A DNA stretch of 64,000 nucleotides. Source: Rotaria sp. Silwood1. Lineage: Eukaryota; Rotifera; Eurotatoria; Philodinida; Philodinidae. Positions 37,867 through 55,835 of this stretch are shown in pieces. The position numbers were made by a program, and so were the translations under genes. The DNA lies in assembly GCA_905250075.1 (NCBI GenBank), contig CAJNOP010000022.1, forward strand, positions 1,265,981-1,329,980. The letters run 5' to 3'. The notes below the pieces were generated by a model. It saw nothing but the letters and a program-made list of their open reading frames with translations. It had not been told where the DNA came from and made no database searches. Position 1 is the first letter of the stretch; each line of letters begins with the position of its first letter.

Positions 37867-40800
37867 AAAAAAAATGTTTGGTTATACATGTAATTTCCCA
37901 ACCATTTCCTAATATGAACAAATTGAATTCAGGAATGTGTTTTTTCATAAAAATCATAACAAGATTAGATGTAAATTCCACAACGACTTTCAATAAGAAC
38001 AGTAAATTTTTACCCATTCGACAGATACTAAGAGTTTTTGTTATCTTCGCAATGTCGAAAATCCAAAATCCAAAACAGAAATTCGGAATACTTCACATTC
38101 TGAGCTGAGCTTAGATGTCAATCTAGTTATATACGGTGGTGGCGCGAGGAAATAGGAGTAGAAAGGGAATCGTATATTTTCAAAAATCGGAGAAAGGTGA
38201 TGTCTAACGCATTAGTGCTTCAAAGTAGTAGAAATCGAATGGACATACTATAAAGCTTTTCTGTATTGAAAAATGCGCAAAAACTTTTTCGTTATTTTCC
38301 ATCGAATTTTATATAAAAATCAAACTTTGAGATAAATTCACAATTCAAAACTATTTACCGCGTAACAAACATTAGAGCAAGAGTCTAGTAGGTTCAATCG
38401 CACTTGCAATAACTGTCAATGAATGCGATGACTGTTGGATTTTATGAAAAGTTAAAATTTACAATCAATGGTCGAAAGAAATAGATAAATTTATTTCACC
38501 TTTCAAAACGGCATTCAAATTAGTCATGGAGTTAACTCTATCTTTGTAATAGTATTTTCAAACTCTTTCATAGTTCATTTATTGTCAACATGGATGATAA
38601 AGCTCGCGAGATTACTTGAGAAACTTGAATAAACGGTTCTGGACTCTGTTGCCTGAACAAGTCTAATACTTTGAAAAGGTCTTGACTTCTCGTAGAAAGT
38701 AGGTTGACTATTTTTCAATCTACATAATGGTCAATGTCATTTTTATACGTATTTATGTTCAATAAGACAATACAACAATATTACTAATAATTTTACAAGA
38801 GATGTTGCAATAGTTACGATTATACTGAAGTCAAAAGTCTTTATATTGATAAACGATTGAATGTATCAAAGGATTTAAATACTTTCCTCGTGTCAAATGA
38901 TTATCATTATTCTTTAAATAATTCAATAAAATGAATAATTATAAGGAGATTCGCGGTTTTTAATGTACTTTGTTACAGATGATAAAAAGAGAATTCATAG
39001 GATTTTAAAACTAAACATAATATTTTCTCTAAAGTGGTTTGACATGTCGAAGAAAAATAATACATAATAAAAGTATACAAGAATTGTGGTAGAAGTAAAA
39101 AAAAAATTGATGAAGTAGTAGCTAGAAATTCAGTTCTCAAACATCTGGTATATATGTTTATATAATTTCAAATACTATAGAAAATGACAACTGTTAAAGT
39201 AATTAGTTTAACAAACGATCAACCATTTTAACAATTAAAGAATAGAGGTTCAATCTCTCTATGAATACTTATGTAGAGTACTCGTTCGTGCTATTAAAAA
39301 GACAACTCTCTGTTAATCGAACCAGGGCTATGAGACATTTTTCTTTCTTGTGGCAAAAGAAAACTAAATATAAATCAACAGCTGCTTTATTTCTTACGAT
39401 ACACTCTGTATTATTTTGTTATGATATTAACATAAAGTCAATACGAGTAAATATAACATTCTAGAATAAGTTTTTGACAAAATCTCTTGCTGTAATGAAA
39501 AAAAAATTCATCCGATTGGTGTTCATATTTATCATGATTAACACTTGTTTTTAACCTTCTTTATTGATAATACTAAGAGCAGCATTATACTTTTTAATTA
39601 TTTCAATTTTCCCTTTGATATCATCACTATATAAAAGACAGACAAAAAAAATAAAATAATTTAAAAGAAATAATATACATTAAGAAATTTCTTACTGCCT
39701 ATTGTCAATGTGTGACTCAAGAAATGGTTCAAGCTAACATGATTGAGATGAGCCACGAAAAGACTGAAAATAAATAAACTTGCATATCTTTCTAAGCGTA
39801 TTTAGCTTACTTCAAAATAAACTTTGAAATGTGTCTTAGTAAAAAACCATAACAATATTCATCTTTATATTATCCTCATTCCAACACAATATCGGATCTT
39901 TGTTATTTAACCTTTTTCAATGATCAGGCAATTTGACCTTTTGTTTTGAAGAAGAAAACAAATAGATCTATAACTCATTATTTCTTTTCAATTTATTCTA
40001 TTGAATTTAGCAATAATCGAAACATTTCTTGGAAAGAATCCGTTTTTCCTTACAAGAAAATGTGCCATCATAGAAATTGTTTGACATTATTCACTTCCAT
40101 CTTACAGTCATTATTTTTTGCAATGGAATGAATTTTTTGGCACTTTTTTTAGACAATTTCTCGTTATGTTTTGTAAGTCTATACCAACGCTCGATTATAT
40201 CATTGTGCTCAGTCATGTGACGCTCCTCAACAAAATTATTTTGAGAAATGAGCGATTAAAAACCAATTGGACTACAAGTTTTTAAATACTTCTTACTATT
40301 ACAATAACCAACATTTATTGAAAAGAAGCTCGTTACTCTCAACTAACACGAGAGCTCGTTCAAGTGTTGGCCAGTTTAAGCGGAATATAGATTATTTTGA
40401 CAAAAAAAAACATACCGTTGAATGGTCATCATTGTGATCATTGGTATAATGCAAAATATGGTAAACTAGACTTTGATCAGTTGAAGTTTTGCCCCATGAA
40501 TTTGAATAACACTGTCAAATTTCCACTATTATCTAAATTCATAAGAAATAACGACAAGACCATTTATTGTTGGAAATTGTATTGTTCGAATTCCAATGGA
40601 ATTCTGACAGTACAAATAACAATAGAGATCGTAGTAAACCATTTGTATTTCAGCTCATATGATATTGAATTTTTTGAATAATTGTTACAGACTCATGTTT
40701 TAAAGACGTACATCTGCTTTTCTTGTTCTTTCTGGATGTAGATGCCAGTGCAGGCATGCTTCAAGTCACATTTACACACATTTTTTTTTCTTTTGTTGAT

Positions 40801-43800
40801 ATTGATATAAATAATAAATTCAGTTTATGTTTTGGTATTCACTGCTTACATAGTAATACTTAGCATCATATTAGCTTAGAAACAAGAGAAACTCTGTTTT
40901 CATTAAAAGGTACAATTTCAATTATTGTAAATATTGCCGTCATTTCTGAGTAATTTGTACAACTATGGTAATTCGACAGTATTGTACGAATTCCACTTTA
41001 ATTAAAAATTTTGCAAATTACAATGAAATTTGGACACTGTCGAAATCTGCATGGTAGAAATCCAGAAAATCGGAAAACTTAATCTACTGATCTTTCTGGT
41101 TTACTTGATTAGATCACAACAAAATATAATGTATTAAAATGACACTACTAAGGTCTTTGTACATATATGTGTATCAAGATTTTTCAGCCAGGAACATCTA
41201 GTATCATTTCTAAATAATCTGTGGGCAACCACTTTTGTATTTGTCGGTAATTGTCTTACTCCTGCTACGACACTATCAGAGGAGTAGGCTCTTGCACCTT
41301 ACTCCTCAGTTCACGCCACTACTGATTACATATTATACGTTTTACAGAATTAAATTTTATTTCGGTTAAAAGTTTTCCGTTGCACATTTTTCTGTGATTA
41401 CTTCAAGCTAATTGAAAATTTTCTCTTTACTTTTGTGAAATTAAAAAAAACCATAATTTACTCAAGATTGAGCGTAGATTGATATCTAATGTTACGCTCT
41501 GTCAAGCATTTCTACCTAACCGAGCTGTTGCTTTTAACACTTAGTAGATTACATTAGAAAAAAAGAAACTATTTTTTTTAAAACTATGATGAGTTTTCAT
41601 TTTGAACTTTGAGATGTGATAGCAAGAAAAAAAAAGAGAACAATTTATTTTTAGAATATATTTAAAACTTTTATAAAGATCAACTTCTTATCGATTATAA
41701 TTATATAAAACTCTGCTATATATTTCTTTCTTTCTTTCTTTTTCTGCATTGTTTCTTAATAAACATGTCATTGTAGGAAGCAAAAAGAACTTGTTGATTA
41801 CTTATGTATATGATTCCTTAACAACTAAATCGAGCGTTTCGTGATCAAGAATAAATGAATTTTTGTTTTCTGTCGATTAATATATACTAGGGACTTACAA
41901 TATCATCTCTAGTGAATTAAGTGAGCATACAATAACAATTACTATAAAGCATTCGAATTTTTTGATATTACATCATTGTGACTTCTATTGTTACAAATGA
42001 ATATGCAATAAAGTTTTCTTTTATATTAAAAATAACTTTTTTTTTTTCTCAATGAATTTCTACCACTTGAAAATCGAAGAAATAAAGTCTCCAAAAATGT
42101 ATAGAACAAAATTAAATTGATATATTCCTGTGTCTAACAGCAAAGGATATAAACTAATTATCAAGAGTTCTTTTTCTTTTTTCCCAGCTTAAGGAAAAAT
42201 ACAAAAGATTTTATCAAGACATGTTTGTTTTAGTCATTTACATCAAGAGACTTTGTCAAGTATTCTCAACTATAGAACTTAGGAAGAGCAATAGAATTTT
42301 ATTTTAAATATAACCAAATAAAATATATTCTTTTAACAAAAAGAAGTCAAAAATTTCAAAACAATTATTGTTCTCAGAAAGTTTCTAATTAATGAAACAT
42401 GTTTATTGTTCAGTGATTTCAGTCAACAAGGAGAATTGCGAATAGAAAAAAATACAAAGTTTTCTTTTATTTTAGATATTCAATCTGATACGACATCTAT
42501 TTAGGAGCTTGAAAGTAATTATCATTATAGATCTCATTTTATAAATCTGGTCAAGTTGAGTATTAAAAGATTACTACTACAATTAACATAGAGATTCTTC
42601 TGTTTGAATAATGACTAATAAAATACCTATCGAGTAGAATTCTTACACTTTATTAAAATTAGTAAATATATATTGCAATTCTTTAAAATCAATGTAGTTA
42701 TTTGTCAAATAAACTTATTCTACATTCAGTAAAGAAAGAAAAAACGTTTCAGGTAACATTAGAAAAAATACATTCTATCTTTTTTCGACAAATAGATTTG
42801 CATTAACAAAAAAAATTCTTGTATAACCAAGAGTTTTCTGATAAGAAAAAGAAAAGGTTTAAGATGTCAATCAAAGTAAGAAAAAAGTTTTTCCTACATA
42901 CTTTCATTATTATTCAATAAATCTTGATAATTACTGTTGTTCATTACGCCAGTTCAATACAGGTTTTGACGACAACGAACAAATAGAATATCAATGTCCG
43001 AATTATCAACAAAACCCGCACTTATAGCTTCTTAATTGCTAGAATTTCTTTCTTTCATTCATTCACTTATCTTTTAAATAGGACGTCAGCTTGCATCGAC
43101 AGGCAGTTTGTTTAGTTGTCATTTGAGGAGTACTTGCGCCATTCAGCTGTTGAATTTCTTTTTTTTTTTTTTTTACAGAATATTTTTCATGTGGTTGACG
43201 ACGATGACTAGAACAAGTTATTACTTTTCTTTTGTTTCATTTTGAAATACAAATGGTCGACATTCTACATTACATCACAAGGGAATAAAATAAAAAGAAA
43301 AAAGAAAAGGAGTAAAGGAGATAGAGAGAGAGAAAGAAAGAAAGGAAAACTACTGTTTAAAACACTTGATATTTGATTTACTTGAATATTTTTTTTTTAT
43401 GTTTGTTTTTTTTCTCGCTTATGAATGCTTAATGAGATGAAGTTATTAAAAAAGCAGAAGTTGTCTTACCAAGTAAAACTAACATATTTTTCTTATCAAT
43501 GACGTGTTATAGAGGTAAAAACCCATAAAACTGTCGTGTATGTCGACATATAACATGTCTAATAGCCGGCACAAGTCTAATTTCTCTAGGGCTGTTCTCT
43601 ACATGCGTGCATGACTATGTGAGTATGTATGCGTATGTGTGCTACAGTAACGCTTCGAGTTGTAACTAGCAAGGTGATAGGTAGTCTAATAGAATAGAGT
43701 GAAAGTGGGTCTTTGGGGAATCGTCGTCGTTGTTGTCGCTCGTCTCGAATATAAAAATGAGTTTCCGTTTCTTCTTCCTTTTTCTTCCCTTTCTTCTTGT

Positions 43801-44653
43801 CGCCTTACATAATTTACTTGTCGCGCCTTTTACTAAAGTTTTAACACTTTAAGATAGTATTAACACAAAAAAAAAGAAAAAAATTCTGTAATATAGACTT
43901 GCCATTTTTTCTTAGGCTTGATTGTTGTAATGGTTGAATGAAATACACTCTTTTTTTTGTTTGTATCTATGGGCATTGCATATCTTCCATACACATATAT
44001 ATATATATAGGTAGATGATCGGTTACAATTTTGAATGAAGTTGATAAAGACTAAACTTTAGTTTCTTTTTTTTTTCTTCTTTCATCGAACATTGAACAAG
44101 TCTAATCGATTCTGCTGCATACATTCACTTTGTCATCATTATCATGATAATATTAAAGATGTTGACACTTGACAAACATAGCTGACAATGTATACTGCCA
44201 TAATGATGGCATATTGTTGTATCTTTTATTGAGAATATGTTGAATAGATATTTGCTATTCGAAAAAAAGACGAAGAAATTTTCGTCAGACAATATTTGCA
44301 AGAAAAGGAGGTTTGTTAAGAAGAGGAGGAGAAGGAGGAGAACGAACAGGACGACAACGACGAAGAAGCAAAGAACGAACATCTCATTTTGTTTTTTTCT
44401 TCGTTTCTGTTGATATCTATGACGCATATTTCAACTGAATCAATAGTATAACAAGACTATATTGACACAGTGACTTAATTCATTTAATTGAATAGAGATA
44501 ATCTTTTTTTTTATTGATTCTCTGTTACATCTTCATTACAACAAATGTGTTGGACACGAAAAAAAAATAAATGAACAAATAAAGTTTTACATGAGAAGAA
44601 TCTATACAAAAAAAAAAAAAAAGGAATATGAATAACAATTAATGTATTCCTAT
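37867..44653. other. 6.8-kb gene-free stretch with microsatellite-like tracts
   Basis: No supportable gene. Low-complexity tracts include TTTC repeats near 41726-41745, a poly-T run near 43157-43175, a GA/AAAG-rich run near 43310-43350, a (TA)n run near 43997 and a GAGGAG-rich purine run near 44310-44345. Minus-strand AATAAA at 44510-44515 lies about 140 bases past the SPT16 stop and probably ends that message. Confidence 0.55.
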
Positions 44654-50379
<5,726 letters not shown>

Positions 50380-50381
50380 CT
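50380..50381 (-). promoter_or_regulatory. Splice acceptor abutting the SPT16 start
   Basis: Minus-strand attagttttctag immediately precedes the ATG at 50379. Confidence 0.5.
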
Positions 50382-50992
50382 AGAAAACTAATTATTTTAT
50401 ATTGAATCGTTTTTTTTTAAGATAAAAAACAGTCATCTGTTTGAATCGTATTTCACTTTCATTAAAGTGACCTACCTTCTAGAAACCAGAATAATAGAAT
50501 GAAATGAAATAGTTGTGGTTGAACATATACACGAACAATGGTACATAGACAAAAAGAGAATTTCATCATTGGTTAAAAAAAACACACCAACAATAATCTA
50601 ATGATAGGATTTTGAAATCCAGTTTGGAATTTTTTCGAATTACATTTTTATGTGAAATCAAAGAGAAATCATCTATATTATTATTGCAGAATTTAGAAAT
50701 CTATTCCGTAGTCGTTAACCTACGACATCTGTTTTAATATTAATCTTTCTTTAATATATCTATAGAATTTCAATGTTCATTTTACTGAAATCATTAATAA
50801 TAAATAAATATTTCAATTGAAATCAAACAATCTCAGCTGCCGCAACTAATCATTGAAAGAATACAGTAGATATGACCTGGGTTTTCTTTTATTTTTTCAC
50901 AGCAAATTATAGAAACTATTCAAAAACAAAGACTAGATTTGTTTTTAAAAATTTATTTCAATTTAATACTGGTCATATAAAATGTATTTGTT

Positions 50993-52987
50993 TTATGATG
51001 ATCCTTGGACTGGTTGAATTGTTGGTGGTAAAATATTTTGAACACCATTAAGGATATTTTGAAGGGTTTCTTGAAGAACAACTGGAATTTGATGAAGGTC
51101 AGTATTAAGAGCATTAACATTGCTCAATAAATTTAATAATGAAAGAACTGTTGAAATTGATGTACCTTGTGGTAAAAGATGTGAGACAGTTGATAATAAA
51201 TTAGCATTGTGACCAAGCGAATCCAAAAGATTACGGCTAGCAGCTAGAATGAAAGCAAATTAAAATTATATTTATCATAATTGAAAAAGAAAAAATTGAT
51301 CGAATATACCTTGTGATTGACTTCCAGCAAGGTTAAGTAATTGTTGAACGACAACTTGACCTGCTTGACCTGCACCTGCAATAATGTGAGCTAATGTTTC
51401 ATTAAGTACAGCAGGTATTTTATGAATATCATGATTAAGTTGGTTAACATTGTTTAATAAATTGAGAATGGAAAGAATGGTCGAAATTGATGTACCTTGT
51501 GGTAACAGATGGCCAATACTTGAAAGTAAATTTGTATTTTGACCAAGACCACTTAAAAGATTTCGACTTGAAGCGGCTATAAAAAATATTAAAAATTCGA
51601 TGGTTATTTTAAAAAACAAAAAGCATATACAAACACAACTTACTATTAGAACCAAGAAGACCAAGTAATTGTTGAACGACAACTTCACCAGCTTGACCTG
51701 CACCTGCAACAATGTGAGCTAATGTTTCATTAAGTACAGCAGGTATTTGATGAATATCATGATTAAATTGATTAACATTGTTTAATAAACTGAGAATGGA
51801 AAGAATGGTCGAAATTGATGTACCTTGTGGTAACAGATGGCCAATACTTGAAAGTAAGTTTGTATTTTGACCAAGAGCACTTAAAAGATTTCGACTAGCA
51901 GCATCTATTATTTAAATCAATAAAAACGAAATAAATTTCGTGTTAAATTTGATGATTTACTTTGATGTGTCATATTAGTAACAGCACCAATCAATTGATC
52001 GACAATGACTTGACCAGCTTGACCTGTGCCATTAAGAATGTTGGCAAGTGTTTGATTGATCAAAAGAGGAATTTGATGAATCTAGAAGCAATATTCTTTT
52101 TTTTTTGTTATTTGATTCAAATATAAACATACATCATTTGTTAATTGATGAACATTATTAAGTAAATTTAAAATTGATAAAGCTGTTCCCAAATTAGTAC
52201 CATGTGTAGCACTGGTCAATGTTTGTAAAATATTGGTACCAGAAAGAAGTGAACCTAATGGATTGCTTCGGCGACTAATGGCTATTAAAAAATAGTTTGT
52301 AACATTTGATTTATATTGTATAATGTGTACATGATATTTATTCGGTCTGTTACAAGCAGAACTCATCACAATAGAAGACTGCAGAGCTTCTATTAAGGAG
52401 AAGGGCGAGGAGGACATTGAAAGCTTATAATATGATGAAGATATGAAATTGTTAGTCTGCGATAATGTTCAAAAACCTGTTCTCAGGTTATGAAAATGAA
52501 TGCTAGAGCTTATACTAAATCATAAGTATCTGACATCTGGCAAAATATGTTTTATAAGCAGATAACACCTTATCAAGAGTAATCTACTAGTATTCGCGAA
52601 GCTTTTTCTAAAAACCACCAAAGTTGTATGAGCATATCAAACGCCTTAAGGTTTCTAATATGTCGTTTATATCAAGTCCTCTAGATACGTGTTCTATTTT
52701 TGGAAGTAGTTTATTTCAAAATCAATAGATTAACATACGTTTGATTGACTGAATATTTGGTCGGCAAGCACTCAATGATGGACAGCATCCACCAGCTGGA
52801 ATTGGAGCGCGTGTACCATCAGGACAAATCTGAAGATTCATCGTACAGAAAACATGGGCACAGTTGGGTTTGAGTGCTATTTAGAAAATGAAATATTTTT
52901 AACATTCATATTGTATTTAATTAACTTACGTAATATAGCACCACAGGTAACACCAAGAGTAATAAATAAGCAGACAAGAAATTTCAT
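50993..52987 (-). CDS. Secreted protein with a Cys-rich N-terminal domain and four tandem hydrophobic repeats, family unknown
   Basis: Seven exons on the minus strand (52987-52930, 52876-52739, 52281-52133, 52081-51961, 51904-51644, 51576-51310, 51243-50993) join in frame to 414 residues. Exon 1 is a signal peptide (MKFLVCLFITLGVTCG). Exon 2 encodes a compact Cys-rich domain (NCAHVFCTMNLQICPDG, PAGGCCPSLSAC), loosely like von Willebrand C-type modules. The rest is four ~85-residue repeats, each with a pattern like SRNLLxxLGQNTNLLSSIGH, then LLPQGTSISTILSILNLL, then NHDIHxIPAVLNETL, predicted as amphipathic helices without cysteines. Repeat 1 is split over two exons and repeats 2-4 take one each. 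Repeats 2 and 3 are nearly identical in DNA, so that duplication is recent. I recognise no family; a structural, mucosal or egg-coat role is only a guess. An AATAAA lies about 40 bases past the stop. Confidence 0.85.
51310..51904 (-). repeat. Recent tandem exon duplication in the secreted-repeat gene
   Basis: Exons 51904-51644 and 51576-51310 share long identical runs over most of their length and have the same intron phase (one base of a codon at each junction), so gain or loss of a unit keeps the frame. Confidence 0.85.
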
Positions 52988-53001
52988 TTTCGTGGATTAG
53001 T

Positions 53002-53003
53002 CT
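53002..53003 (-). promoter_or_regulatory. Splice acceptor upstream of the secreted-repeat gene
   Basis: Minus-strand attatttag ends 14 bases before the ATG at 52987. Confidence 0.45.
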
Positions 53004-53990
53004 AAATAATCGTTAAGTATTGAAAAATCTGTTTTGTTCTTATATCGTTATCTTACCTTTTACAGATCACAGAAAAGGATTAAGAAAGCTTCAAAAAAGC
53101 AGTTATTTAAATATAAATCTAATAGTATTTATAGTCTTACGCGTGAAATTTATCTCCAGATGGTTTAATTCTCAGATCGATCTTACCCAATAATATTAGT
53201 TTATCAAATTTATTATTATTGAATAATAAAAAATGCACCTACGCTTAATAAAACACCTACGTTCTATTTTGATGAAATATTTATTTGATGGACTGTTTGA
53301 ACTAAAGAATTGATTTTTTTCATATTGAAATAGATCAAGATCTCATCATGAGTCTCATCAGTTAATTTTCCGATCATTCAATGATGTATTAAACAATACA
53401 TTAGTTAAATACAATTTGTTTGTAGAACATCATAAACGAAAATACAAGGCATGATATTGGTATCTATATCGTTCTTATTTTTTATTAGCACAGTATCTCT
53501 TTTCTCAAGGTCGAATTCCAAAAGTGAGAAACTTGTGAAATTATTCTACAAGCTGGCTTTTAATCTGATAGATAAAATATTATACTTTTTATTTTTATTT
53601 TTCAACCGATATATAGCGACATCAGTTAACTACTCAGTTCTTTGAAGCAATGAAAATATCTGAATAACCAATCTCAAAAAACTAGGGTCGATCAGGGTAT
53701 TATTCTACCGAAAATTTCTTTGGAAAACAAACAGGCTCCACAAGAAGGTCTATTATTTAGATAACAATATACACATGATTGTTAATTTTAATTTTTTGCG
53801 CTTTTTTCTCATATGAAGTACAATTCATAAAATAGAATCGAGTATGGAAAACTACATTTTTCTATAAGAATGCTGAAAAACAACATGGTAAAATACAGAA
53901 AAGATTTTACATTAAGTTAAACAGCGTATATGTTTTTTCATGATACTATTTTGCTATTTATTCTTGTGTATTTATATGATTTGCTATTCT
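53004..53990. other. Divergent intergenic region
   Basis: About 1 kb separates the leftward secreted-repeat gene from rightward eIF3j and probably carries both promoters. No gene or clear motif is seen. Confidence 0.45.
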
Positions 53991-54020
53991 AGATTTTAAA
54001 ATTTTGTGTTTTATTTAATA

Positions 54021-54773
54021 ATGACTGATCATTGGCAAAATCATAGTATAGCAAGTGCTCAAGTAAAAGATGATGATGAAACTCCTGAAGATTGGGAAGC
54101 TGTATTGGAAGAAAAAGTATGTTTAGTTGATTGATGAATTTCATTGTCAACATGAAAATATTGCTTTCTTTAGCCTGAACAACCAAAAGTCGAAGAAAAA
54201 CCAAAAGAATCAACGAAAACAGTAACAACAACTAAAAATAAGATAAATAAAAAAAAATTGCATGATCATGAAGAATCTAATAAAGTTCTTATAAAAGAAC
54301 CTGATGGAGACTATACACCAGAAGAACTTGATAACATACAAAAAAAAGGTGAACTACAACAAGAACAAGATAAATTAGATATGGTATCTGAACTAGTTGA
54401 AAAAGATGGTGAACATCATACATTAGATGATCTGAATCTATTAACAAAAGAAGAGTTTCTTAATTATAGTTTTCGTTTATATAATCGTCTTGAAACATTA
54501 TCAAAATCAGAATTTTATACTGATTTTATTGATCATTTTATTAATGGTATAACAAAATCAATGTCAATTGAAAATATTAAACATTTACAAGCAACATTAC
54601 AAGCAATTTATTTACGTAAACAAAGTGAAGAACGTGAGAAAAAAGCTAAATCAAAAACTAAAAAACAAAATAAACCACAACTAAAAACTGGTCGACGAGC
54701 AGATTTTGGTGCTTTTGGTGATGAAGAAGATGATTTCGAACAGGATGCTGATTACGAAGATGATTTTATGTAA
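54021..54773 (+). CDS. EIF3J: Eukaryotic translation initiation factor 3 subunit J
   Basis: eIF3j is a loosely bound eIF3 subunit that sits in the ribosomal decoding centre and tunes mRNA entry and ribosome recycling. Two exons (54021-54116 and 54174-54773, intron 57 bp) give 231 residues (human is 258). The N-terminus is acidic with a conserved Trp (DETPEDWEAVLEEK, residues 19-32), followed by a charged Lys/Glu linker. The helical core includes LLTKEEFLNYSFRLYNRLET and FYTDFIDHFINGI. After a basic stretch (KKAKSKTKKQNKPQ) it ends in the diagnostic acidic YEDDFM. A splice acceptor at 53991-53992 lies 28 bases upstream of the ATG. AATAAA at 54809-54814 follows the stop. Confidence 0.9.
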
Positions 54774-55790
54774 AAGTTTTCAAGTACTTGTTTGTATTGT
54801 TAAAAAAAAATAAAATAACTATAAAAAGAAAACAGTACTAGCTACATATTCATTTCCTCAACATGAAATATACGTGCGATTAATGATTAATATTATGATA
54901 GAAATTTCTTAATTATAGTCAAGCACTATGATTGAACCATAATTTCTTGTACAAAGCATGAGATTTATGCTTATTGAAAGAAAGAAGAGGAATATAAGTG
55001 TCAACAGTCTGTTTGCCTGTCCGTTTGCCTGCTTCGTTGTAATGTGACGATGCGTCATTATTGAGGTACATTCGACAAAAAAAGCAATATGGCGACTGAA
55101 ACGATAACGATTATTGATTGATATAAATTATTTATTTTATTATAATATGTTCTAGTACATAGAAATAGATCGATTCTATTTAAAAAATTCATTGTGTGTT
55201 AATACAATATTCAAAAAAAACAGTCATATATTGAAGACATTTCATGTTCTAATCAGGTATATACACATACAAAATTCATCATCATTCATTGGCGGATGTA
55301 TATGTTTGAGCGAATTATGAAAGAATGTTCATTCAATTGTTTGTGTGTTATTTCTATTTGCATTTTTTCTTCGTTGTTTAACTTCTACTTATGTCATACT
55401 ATCTTTTTTTTGGACAGCTAACTAGCTCAAATTATTGATAAAAAAAATGATAGAATCAAACAAGATTATCCATCATATTAGCAAATAATGATGGATATCA
55501 TATTGAGTTTAAAATAGTTTCTTTTCTATCCATTAACATAAATTTTTTTCTTCTTCTTTTTCTTCTTTCCAATATGTTTTATGAGATGAGGTCGACGGCA
55601 GATGTCGTATTCAGGTCTAGAGCAAAAACAAAAAAAAAGGTCATAATCTTATTTTCTTTTTCAGATTCTCTAATATCAATTCTTTGTTTTCTTTTTTTTT
55701 TCCTGTAATCATAATCCTGTTTATTTCTATTAGCCATGTTTTATACATGTCTTGTCTTTTGTTCGAATAGATTGTTCATATTACATATAC
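54774..55790. other. Intergenic, no gene seen
   Basis: Contains the eIF3j polyadenylation signal at 54809-54814 and AT-rich sequence upstream of the zinc-finger gene. Nothing else is recognised. Confidence 0.5.
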
Positions 55791-55835
55791 AGATTTTTTT
55801 TCCAATGATCGATCATCAACAATATTTTTATCGTC

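Noticed and set aside
40397-40681. 94-codon plus-strand open frame with several Cys and His
   Set aside because: The Cys/His spacing does not fit a zinc finger and there are no flanking exons.
43150-44345. Purine- and T-rich tracts downstream of SPT16 as a regulatory array
   Set aside because: They are ordinary microsatellite-like sequence with no consistent unit or conserved spacing.
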